A DNA stretch of 64,000 bases, taken from NCBI RefSeq assembly GCF_905163445.1, contig NC_053191.1:5642001-5706000 (forward strand), in the 5' to 3' direction. Within the stretch, counting starts at the first letter, position 1; every line of letters starts with the position of its first letter. This document shows, piece by piece, positions 21,265 to 33,200 of the stretch. The stretch comes from Pararge aegeria (Eukaryota; Arthropoda; Insecta; Lepidoptera; Nymphalidae). Below the pieces are notes generated by a model. The model saw only the letters and a list, made by a program, of their open reading frames with translations. It did no database searches and was not told where the DNA came from. A program made the position numbers and the translations under genes.

Positions 21265-24200
21265 ATGGGTCGAAAAAGATACAACGCCAAAGCGCGTCAA
21301 GTAGTCAAAACCAGCATTGACGACTCTAAGACGAATGAGGTACAAGCTTGAACTAACTTTTAGTTTTAAACAAACTTCAAAACAAGTAGATGAAGATCTC
21401 GCCAGTTTTGCTTCAGTACTGTGTGCTAGTTATTAAATTAAAAATAAAACAATGCTTCGCTTCTGTTAAAAATTGCCGTAATTAAATATATTTTTTTACT
21501 TATTTTATCCTTCCTGGAGACTTTTGCCACTGTTTTTTATATTATCTTAAAACTTATTCAGATTAAACTAGACATCGATACAAAAGAGTATGGCTCTACA
21601 GATACCAGCAACTTGTTGGTCTTGCCATCAAAGAAAAGAAAAACAAACCTTATTGCAGAAAAGAAAGAAAAGACAAGATTTCTCTCAAAAGCCCAACGCA
21701 AGAGGTTTGAGAAGATTGTGGACAAGAAGAAAAAGAAAGAAAATGTATTAACTAAGTATAAATTGATATATAGGTAGTAATCTTATTCTGAAAATACACC
21801 TTCACAATAAATAGGTGTATCTTTTGAAATTAACTTGTCTCTTACTAAAAAAATTGACTTTCTTTTCTCTATAATCTTCCAACTCCTTACATTGCTATCC
21901 TGTATTAAAATTAAATCCAGATATAATACTCATTATACAAGATATACATAAGGATTTATAATATAGGAATTCTTAATGAGATGAGATAATATTCTTTCAG
22001 AGGGCAGCACTTCTTGAATCTCTGTCTTTAGTACAAGCAACTCCGGAGGAAGTGAACCAGTTGACCACAATATCTTCTGTACAGACTCTTGGGTTGCGAA
22101 AGTTGAACGAACATAAATTAGAAGAAAATGTACATAAAGCTCATTCAGAGAATATAGAACAGAAAAAATTTAGCAGTATTGCAGGTAAACTTATGTAATA
22201 ATACATAATAAATATAGAGTAAAAAATAAAAAATAAATATAGAGTAATGTGCAATTATTTGGTGCTGTGAAACTGTTATGAAACTCCTGTGAGTTTCACA
22301 ACAACAGTTAATCCAAATAGCACCGTTTATATTCTGCCATACAAATAGTAACTCCAAAAATAGGAACTATGTGTTACAGATTTCAGTGAGACCACACAAA
22401 TGACTTGATGTACTACTTACCAGACATTACCAGTTCTTGATGGGAATGGACTGCAGTGTCAAAGCAAAGTAATCACTTTGTGTCTTCATAACTAAACTAA
22501 ATAATTTCATTAGTGAAAATTAACCTAGTTAAGTATTTTACTCTAAACCTAGTTAAGATACATTATATGTTTTATTTTTAGGTGCAAAGAAACGTTTAAG
22601 ATTGCTAAGAATGGACAATACATGCAGTAAAAAGAAAAAGTATGATCCCAATGTTATAGGTCTTGAAGAGCTCTCTGATGATGAAACTAGTTCAGAATCT
22701 GATGCGGAAGAACTTGAAGTAATTGAAAATGATAATTTAAGTAAAGATAAAGTAAACAAAAGTTTAAATGAACATGATACACCAACAATTATAAAAAAAG
22801 AACAATCAAATGCACAGGAAAATATCAATACAGTAAAACAAATCAACCAAGAGAAAGAAAAGTTACCGGAACAGGGTGTGAAAGATATTAAAAAACCTTT
22901 ACTAGAACATACTACAGTACACATTGAAGTGAAAAGGGACCCTAAAATACAAGTTGCAAGGTTAAAATTGCCAATTCTGGGCGAGGAGCAGAGAATAATG
23001 GAGCTGGTTAATGAAAATGAGTTTGTCATTGTGGCTGGTGAAACTGGTATGAAACAAATAATTACTCTATTGATAGTTTGTGGATTCCTTTAACATTGTA
23101 TAAAAAGACTGTAATCTATGGTAAACAAAAAATAACTGATATTGTTATCCTTGCTGAGATTTAATAAGATCACAACAAATATTGTAGCCGTTTGTGTAAC
23201 CATTTTTGTTGTAATTCCAAGAATTTTCGTAAAAAAATATTCTCTTAATGAAAACAATAAAACTCGTATAAACTTGTCTTCCTTTGACCATCAGAAATAT
23301 GTTCATAAAAGGTACATGCAGGTCTAGTAAACACTAGTTTCAAGTTATAAAGACATGGTTTGGGAACAAGGCCTCTTGATGGATTAAAAGAGTATTGTAA
23401 TCTAATAGTCATCAATCATCATGATCAATAGACTTAAAAGTCCACTGCAGGACTAAAGGCCTCGCCCAATGTGAGTGTTTACCCATAGTCACCATCCTCT
23501 AGGCAGGTTAGTGATCGCAGTATATCGTGCACAGCACAGAACTTGCTGCCCATTATACATTATATTCCATTAGTTGCTGTATATGGTAGGACTTGTAGGA
23601 AGAAGAGGTGTGGTGATAACTGTACTGCTGACATCTCACAGCATTGTAATCCTCACAGCATTGACGCCCGATTGGCGCAGTGGGCAGCAACCCTGCTTTC
23701 TGATCCCAAAGTCCAAGGCCTTGGGCTTTGGGCAAGCAGGAGTTGGTATACCCACAACCTGAAAATCTTCTTGTGATAAACATGAACGTTTTTCAGTGTC
23801 TGGTTGTTTATATGTATATTATAAGTACATATTTATTTATATTATTCATAAAAATATCTATCACTCATCTCAGTACCAATGCCACAAGCTACGCTTACTT
23901 TGGGGCAGATAGCAATGTGTGTATTGTTGTATATTTATTATTTCTTATATATTTATTATATCTAATGTGGCATTTAATAAATATGTTGATAACAACGAAT
24001 TTTTTCAGGCAGTGGTAAAACAACTCAATTACCTCAGTTCCTGTACGAGGCAGGTTACGCAGAATCTAAAATGATAGGTGTTACGGAACCGCGTCGGGTT
24101 GCGACTGTTGCTATGTCAGTTCGAGTTGGACATGAGCTAGGATTGACAAACAAGCATGTCTCATATTTGATGCGATTTGAAGGCAATGTATGCAAGGATA

Positions 24201-27200
24201 CGAAGATTAAGTTTATGACTGATGGTAAGTTATTATGAGATTTTAGTATCTTTTCTACTCTTATTTTTCGGAGATCGCCTACTAAACTAGCCTGGCCTTT
24301 TTGCTCTCGCAATTGCCATTGTGTGTCATTTCTTTCATAGCAATATAGAAATACTTAGATTTAACCTACTATAGTTGTTCAAACAGATAAACATTTACAT
24401 CTATTTTTGAAGAATACACATAAGTATTTATCAATAGTTAGCATTGACACAAGTTTAAAGTGTGGTGGATATTTACAAAAAAATGTACGTAAGCCAGGAT
24501 TTATTTGGCCTAAGCATTCTGAATTTGGGTTCTGTTGTACAATTAATGTTTCTCATAAGCAAAAGTCTTTTTGAAAATAATGACTGCAGTGAAAAAGCAT
24601 AAAGCTCATGTTTTTGTAGTTACCTCAATAGGCTTCGGGGTACCTATGTTGCTCTTATAAATATTATTAAACTTTTTTTAAGGTGTACTTCTTAAAGAAA
24701 TTCAATCAGATTTCCTTCTGAGCAAATACTCAGTAATAATCATAGATGAGGCACACGAAAGGAGTGTCTACACAGATATTCTGTTGGGTTTGCTGTCACG
24801 CATTGTACCATTAAGACGCAAGAGAGGAAGTCCTTTGAGGTTAATAATAATGTCTGCTACATTGAGAGTTGAGGATTTTACAGAAAATACAAGACTATTC
24901 AAAATACCACCACCAGTTATTAAGGTATGTTTATATTTCTACCTAAATGTTAGTAGTGGCAGATTATAAAATCATTTGGCTGTTTTGTTGTTAAATTTCC
25001 ATTATTGATTGATCGCTATTTATGCAACTATTATATAATAAGACTTTTAGTACACATTGAGAGTTGAGGATTTTACAGAAAATACTAGACTATTCAAAAT
25101 ACCACCACCAGTTATTAACATATGTTTATATTTCTACTAAAATGTTAGTAGTCGCAGATTATAAAATCATTTGGATTTTTATTGTTAAATTTCCAATATT
25201 CATTGATAGCTATTTATGCAACTATTACATAATGAGGGACTTTTAGTTGTACTATTTTGAGACTCAGTAAGCCTCTATTTAAGATACATTGATCTTGCAG
25301 AGGTGTAGATGTAGATGACTTCTCTTGTATTCTACTTCTTTCCTCTTGTTACTGTTTTTATTTTATGTGACGATGCAATTAGTTTTTGCTTTTGGCGTAG
25401 TATAGCAAATTAAGCTTAATGTTTATTGTATGTCATCATGGAGTTCTGCAAAATAACGCCTACAATCTACTTATTAATAATATTTACAGGTAGAATCCAG
25501 ACAGTTTCCAGTGACGATACATTTCAACAAGAGCACCTACAGTGATTATTTGAAAGAGGCTTACAAGAAAACAGTAAAAATTCACACAAGGTTACCTGAA
25601 GGGGGCATACTTATCTTTGTTACTGGACAGCAAGAGGTGAAGTCAGAATAAAATAGACATACTAATAAGCGAGATTTAGGTCAACATTTGACGACTTCCG
25701 TGGCGTAGTGGTGAGCGCTGTGGTCTAAGCGGAGTTCCTAGGTTCGATTCCCAGCAAGGGCATTTTTGGAATTTATCTTTCCATATCTGGTTGGGTGGAA
25801 ACGCTTCCATTACGATGTCGTGTAGAAACCGATTAGTATAACTACTTTAATGCTAACAGGTTAGCCCGCTACCATCTTAGATTGCAACATAACTTACCAC
25901 CAGGCAGTGGCGTGCATAGAGGGTATGCAGATGATATAAAATGAAGAAAATCTCCAGTACGAGTTATAAATAAATACTTAAGGGTAGGCTTTCTATAACT
26001 CTTACAATGCCTATCCTTAAGTTTTTTATAACTCGTTTTCTTCATAATTGTTTTATTCAGATTTTCTTCATTTTATATCATCTGCGTACCCTGTGCACCA
26101 GGTGAGATCCAGGTATTTGTATCCAACTTGTAGTGGAATACAAACATAAAAATATTAGCGTCAACAACGACATAGCGAAAACTTAATTTGCAAAACGTGT
26201 TTAGTGCAGTGCCCATTCTTTGAGTGAGTAAATGATCCATGGAAATATATGGCAATTAAAATCGACGCTTAAGACCACCAATCCGCACTGGGCCAGCATG
26301 GTGGACTATGGCCTCAACGCTTTTTCATTGTGGGAGGAGACTCGTGCCCTGTAGTGGGCCGGTAATGATATGATGAAGATGATGATGAAAATCGACGGCG
26401 AATTTTAGCGTTCATTGCGTTCCCTACTTTTTTTTTTAGAGTATATTAGAGGGATAGAGTGTATGTGATTTCAGAGCTGGTAAATAAAGGGTACTCTTTA
26501 TTTACCTCAGCCTCAGCTCAGAAATCAACTGGGGGACGACAGGTACGCATTCTTTCGGCGGCTGAATAAGTTTAATTATTCTATTTTAGGTGAATTACTT
26601 AGTGCGTAAACTAAGAGCGTCGTTCCCGTATCGTAAAGATGTTGACTATTCGAAGCTCATTACCAAGAAAAAAACCAATGAAGTTGACACCGCGTTAGAT
26701 TCTGAACCTGAGGACATTGACTCTGACGATGATGAGGTATGAAACTTACATTATGCGTAATTGTGTGATAGATTAGACTAGAATAGAATAAAATTTTATT
26801 GCTTCAACTGTGTAAGTGGGAATAGTTCCAACTGTTTGCCACTTTCTGGCGTGTCATTCATTTCATTCATCATTCTTACATATTTATATTACAAATTACC
26901 ATAACACTTAAAATTTTAAACTTTAGACACTAACTAAGAAATGTCACAAAAATATTCGTTAATATTATTATGCGCCTTACTTATTAACCAAATTCTTAAC
27001 CTATTTTTAAAACTATTTTGATTTCTTACTAATTTAAAAATCATCCCAACCACGGGAAGTTCACTGCTTTACATAGGTCGCTCGTAGGAATTTTCATTCG
27101 CTGCGCATAGCGCTTTAACTTAAAAAAAATCATCCCCAAAACGACTTAAGTCTTAAGAAAATACATTCCCACGTGAACATGTGTGCGTGTGAACTTGTGT

Positions 27201-30200
27201 CCGAATTATTTCATTTAAAGTTCAAACATAAAAACCGTAAGCTTCATAATAGTAAGTATAGATTATAATATTGTAACGTTTTTATGACGGCCGTTTGACG
27301 CAGTGGGCAGCGACCCTGCTTCCTTAGTCCAAGGCCGTGGGTTCGATTCCCGAAACAGGAAAATGTTCGTGTGATGAACATGAATAGTTTTTCAGTGTCT
27401 GGTTATTTATCTGTATATTATAAGTATTTATGTATATCTATATATACAAAACAAAGTCGTCTTAGTTACACCATTTGTAGCTTGAAAGCGGATGGACCGA
27501 TTTTCATTATTTTTGATTTGTCGGTTTTTTGTTAGTCAGGAATAGGATATTAAGTATTAAAATATAATATTTATCAATAATAAAAAATTCGTTCATTTGT
27601 TCAAAAATTGTTTCATTAGTTATAAACACAACTGATGTGACCTATAGAGAGCTACATAAATCCGGAGTAAGATTAACTGCACGTATTGTACTTTACAAAG
27701 ACTGGATTAAAAAAATATTGAGGCGAAATAAAACTCGCGGGGACAGCTAAGAAGAAAAACATCAGTCATCTTAGTACTCATAACACAAGCTACGCTTAAT
27801 TTGGGGCTAGATGGCGATGTGTGTACTGTTGTAGTATATTTATTTATTTATTACAGTTGTACTAAGAAATGATTTTAAATTATTTTATCAACTCTTTTAG
27901 GTAGAGAAAGAAATGAAACGTATCCGTAAAGCTAGACGGAAAGCAAAGAAAAGGGGCAAAACGTTACCGAAAATCAACTTGGACGATTATGATATGCCTG
28001 AAGATGACGGGCAGGCGGACTTAGTGAGTGACGATGACAGCGAGGGACATTTGAGTGATTCAGGTCAGCAGTTAAATTATCTACCGATTTCCGAAAAGTA
28101 GACCCATTATTTTTTTTTGGTTACCGCATTGGGTCGCAAAAAGGGTGATCAATATTAATCTCTGATCATGATCTCTTGAATCATTTGTTAGTTTTAAGTT
28201 TAGCTTAGGAACTCCCTTTCGAACCAGCCTTGTATACGCACGCCGTTATATTAGACGAAACTTTCATTTTGTGCTAAAAAGCAATTAATGTGACGCCATA
28301 ATATCAAATGTCACTTTTTCATTTCCAAATGCCCCTGCACATGATAATGGCCTTTTACGCGGCCATTTGCTTTCAGATTTCAAACTTATCACGACGACAG
28401 CGAGAAAATTAATTATTGACGTAAATATGAAAGACCTTTGTCGGCGAAATATCTGTATACGTAATTGTGGTGATTAATGCCTGATGTTAAAAATAAAATA
28501 TCATCCAAAGTCTTCAGATGGCAGATTGAATTTAGTAAAAGAATACACTATGCACTGTATTGTAGTGCATGTCAAAATCTAGATTAATGCATTACTTCAT
28601 TGCATGTTGCGTTAACTTATTTTTGACACGAATGCACGCTGATGTATACATCAAACTATAATAGCTGGGTTGGTCAGGACAAGCGAAAGAAAACTCTGTT
28701 GAACACTTAATCTTTCTTTCTTATGCTACCGCTGCATTCATCTTCTGGCTTCAGAGCTCAATGAGAGTACTGAGCGAGATTATCTAGTCACGGGACCGAC
28801 ATTTGTTCGGTTTTCAATTCGGCCAACCAGAGAGCCTATTTTATTTACTATCTAATTCGAATCTTATTAAAGGTGTGCTACTACTAGCTATAGCTAATTT
28901 TTAACATATTTACAAAACGCTATTAGGTAACTTTTATTTTATATTATTCTAATTCAATAAACAAAATGCTTTCTCTTAGTATATAATAACTTTAGTAGTT
29001 ATACAGTTAGCTATGTGCACAACTGCTAATAAGTCAAGAGACTCGTGACCCGTAACATTTATAAGCAAAAACCTATTTACCAACATTTATTCATATACCT
29101 ATGTACTCGTATATAAAGTTTCATTTAATCGCCATCCCGCACAGAATATATAATTGGGGCATTAATATTTTTGATGCATACGCTCACTCCGAGCTACCAA
29201 ATACCGAACCGATGGACGTTGGGGTTCCAAGGTGTTTGAGTACCGGAAGCAACACCGCACCGGTAGACGCAGCGTTATTCGACCCCCAACCAGGTGGACA
29301 GGCGACATCAAGCGAGTCGCGGGGAGCCGCTGGATAAAAGCGGCCCAGAATTGTGGAGTTTGGAACGCCCTATAAAAGACCTATGTCCAGCAGTGGACGT
29401 CAATCGGTTGATTTGATGACGATGATGATATGCTCATTATATTTGTCATCATCTTTAGACGCCGAAGAAGACAGCCTGACTCCAGCGATCAAATCCTGCA
29501 GACAACCACTTTGGGTGTTACCATTATACTCCATGCTCGGGTCATCTAAACAGTCGCGCGTATTTGAACCTACGCCCGCTGGAGCTAGATTGTGCGTTGT
29601 TAGCACCGATGTTGCTGAAACGTCCTTGACTATACCCGGTGTGAAGTATGTGGTTGATACTGGAAAGAAAAAGATGCGGTAAGTTAATATTTGGTCTTAG
29701 AAAGCCTTTGTGGGGCTTAGTATATGTTTTCATAACATGATACCGAAGGTAACAATAGATTTACCTTTACATAAGCTTATAGAATGTATAAAAACACATT
29801 TAATACATCGAGGTTACTATACTATTGATAAATTTCTTAATGACAAGGTTGCTTGGAAGCAAGTCGCTGCGCTTTCATCTCACACAAGATAGAATAATGA
29901 TTGATAAATTGTAAAATGATGTCTGAAAAGAGCGAGTGCTGAGTTTCTTTTTCCGGATTCTTCTCGGTAGAATCTGCCTTCCGAACCGGTGGTAGAATCA
30001 CTACAAACATACATATTTTACGTCTCAAAAGTGCTTATATTAGGCCTACTTGATATAAATTAATTATGAATGGATGGTGACAACTAGATTATGATTTGCC
30101 ATCACCACACGGCACAATGACGAGCTGTATTGTACATAAAGAAACAAATACAGTATTTCTAGTAATTCACAATTTATTTCCTTGAAAACTCGCCTTATAA

Positions 30201-33200
30201 TTTACTGCGCCAAAATGTAATCAATCAAATGATACAAAAGCTAAGAAAAATCAGCCTGTCAAGTGAAAACAATAGAGGAGAGCGATATTAACGTTCTAAT
30301 GCGACACATTGCAACTGCCTCTTATCGCTATAAACGATTCCTGGCAAAGGCAATCAAAATGAAAAGGATATGTTATTTATTGGCAAGCAGGTTATAGGTG
30401 TACAGATACAAAGACTAGCAAATAATTTTGTGGGTATGAAATGACGTACACGAGCTTATTGTGAAATCTGTATTTTATTATTTACAGACTTTTCTGATTA
30501 ATTCAAGGCCCATCTAGCCTGCTTTTTCAACAGCCACAACTTTTATTTAACTGAATTCGAACTGAAATTCTATTTTATTTGTCATGTTTTAAATAGACAA
30601 CAAAGTCGATAACTTACTCGATTTTTTCACCATGCCGCGATTGGAAAAGAAGCATATTGTTATGTGATGTTTCTATAAGAGTACATTAATAATTATCCGA
30701 TTAAATCAACAAACTGGATTGTGCTTATAGGCAAAATTACTGAACACACATTTATTTCATTTTTATAGTGTCTACGAGCGCACTCGTATTTTTGTAGTGT
30801 TTACGAACACAATCTTGTTTTTGTAGTGTTTACGATCACACCACGGGCGCAAGCGCATGGCGTATTGTGTGGACGTCCCAGGCGAGCGCTGAGCAAAGGT
30901 CCGGTAGGGCGGGGCGTACTTCCGCGGGACACGCCTACAGACTATACAGCAGTGCTGTGTTCCAACACGACTGCGTACCGCACTACGAGCCAGATCTATG
31001 TAGGCGACCAGTGGATGACTTGGTTCTGATGATGAAGTGTATGGGCATTGATAAGGTAAGCTTGTACAGTGAAATTTATAAGCGGTGAAATTTGTATTTA
31101 TTTTACTTAGTGTACGCACCTTTTGCTCCGTAATAGGAGCATCCTCAGGAGATGTTATCATAGGTTTGGTACAACATCAAACCTAAGGAGGAATTGTAAA
31201 GTCTACATCTGAGGATTCTCCTGCTATTCGCGGAGCATATTAAATTGAGCTTACTTTTGTTCACTATATATCATAGAATTCCACCTGCACCTGCTTTCCA
31301 TCTATGAGAAAAATACATGGCCAAGGCTATACAAATACATCGATATGTGAGATTTTTTGCAAATATATCGATAATCTATTCGACTCGCTTTATATTGACC
31401 ATTCACCTGGTTGGGACGCTTCTTTCCTCTTAAACTGTTATGGTCCTTAGTAATGTAAATATGTTTGTTTGTCTTTATTTTTGGCATAGAGTTAGAGTTA
31501 GAGTTAGAGTGAGTTGGGGAAACGATGAAGAGTAACATAGGTTAACTAATGGCTCTCACGGGATTTGTAATAAACCGTTATTAACGCGGACAAAAAAACG
31601 CGGGCTACGGCTAGTTCAACAATATTTTTTTACAGGTGGTAAACTTTCCATATCCAACTGCGCCTGACAGACTGCAATTGCGCTTGGCCGAAAAAAGATT
31701 GGAAGTATTGGGTATATTGGAGAAGCCTGCATTCAGGAACACTAGAAGAAAGGACTATGAAGAGGTTATAAATATATTTTTTTAATTACACTTTCTTGAT
31801 CTTCGTGCGTAACGTCGTTCTTAGTGTTTTTTCATGCTCTGACATTTGCTGTCAGTTTAAGTATGTCAAAACGCTCCGTCAGTATTCCGACGTTATATCA
31901 AGTTTATTAAAAAAACCCTGTAGGTTTAAGCAAGTCGAAGTAAAAAGTTGGGTATTCGTTTTATTGGTTTTTCGGTTTTTTTATCGGTTTGTGTGTACGA
32001 TCGAAAGGAACAATCTTATGAGTACTTTGGGTCGTACTAATGGATCGAAACGAAATATTATGTTAAAGCATTCCGCACACGCCCATAACCGTAAGCTCCC
32101 CAGTCGTACGTATGTATTTTAATTTTTCAGTACCTTTAACTATGAGTCGCTATACCAAAACGCTACATGATGTTAACGGTAAGGTTTAACATGAGATTGT
32201 TTTAAAAATAAAATTACTTATTTTTGTAAAGATTAATATATTATGCCTAATAATGTAGATTGAAAATCTACTTTTTTTTAAAGATTTTTAGAGGATTTTA
32301 TAGGAGAATTGCCCTGCGGAATATTAGTCTAATATTTTTAAGACTAAGATTTTGTTTCCAGGTACTTCAAGTAACGCCACTTGGTAAAGCAGTATCTGCG
32401 TTCCCTATACTGCCGCGTTACGGGAAGATGCTGGCGCTCAGTCACCAGTTCAACTTGTTACCGTACAGCATTGCTTTGGTCTCCGCGCTTACGGTGCAAG
32501 AGGTATAAATTGATTTCATATAAATAACTAGCGAACCGCCCCAGCTTCGCATGTGTGTAATGTAGATACTAATGTGAAGAAATTTAAGTGATTAGTATAA
32601 TCTATTTATAGCCAGCACAGCGTTTTTTGAACAAAAATATGTCTTTGAATTGCTTATTCTTCTAATATACTACATATGAACCTGACTCCTGAACCGAGCC
32701 ATGGATGCCAGTGTTTACCAGGTCGATGCAGTGTATACCGACTATTCTCATGCTTTTGATAAAATATCGCATGAAATTCTGATACAAAAGCTCGATAAAA
32801 TTGGGATACATGGAGACCTGTTACGATGGCTTGCATCTTACCTTAGGGATCGTACTCAGGCTGCAGCTATAAATGGATACTGTTCCTCATATCTGCCAGT
32901 CTCCTCTGGTGTCCCTCAAGGCACACATCTTGGTCCGTTACTATTCAACATCTTTATCAATGACTTCTTTTTTCTTACGTATTCTCTGACTTGACATTAC
33001 TGCACTAACACTTTTTGACACTAATCTTTATATTAATGTCAAAAACTGTAATGTTATTACTTTTACCAGAAAGATAAATCATATAAATAGTAATTATTAA
33101 GTGAGCAATAGCTTGCTTGATAATTGATAAAGGGTGGATGAGCTGCGTGACCTGGGTGTATAACTTGATAGCAAGGTCTTGCTTGAATCGAACATACCAA

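Noticed and set aside
22553..23029. 158-codon serine/leucine-rich frame on the - strand
   Set aside because: It is the antisense shadow of the acidic, lysine-rich exon 4 of DHX37, which fits the helicase frame exactly.
30826..31161. Frames of 67 and 129 codons overlapping DHX37 exon 11
   Set aside because: They are out-of-frame or antisense readings of the exon. The frame with QRSGRAGR is the conserved one.
31496..31518. Telomere-like repeat (GTTAGA)4
   Set aside because: The insect telomere unit is TTAGG. This is a short simple repeat within a dispersed element.
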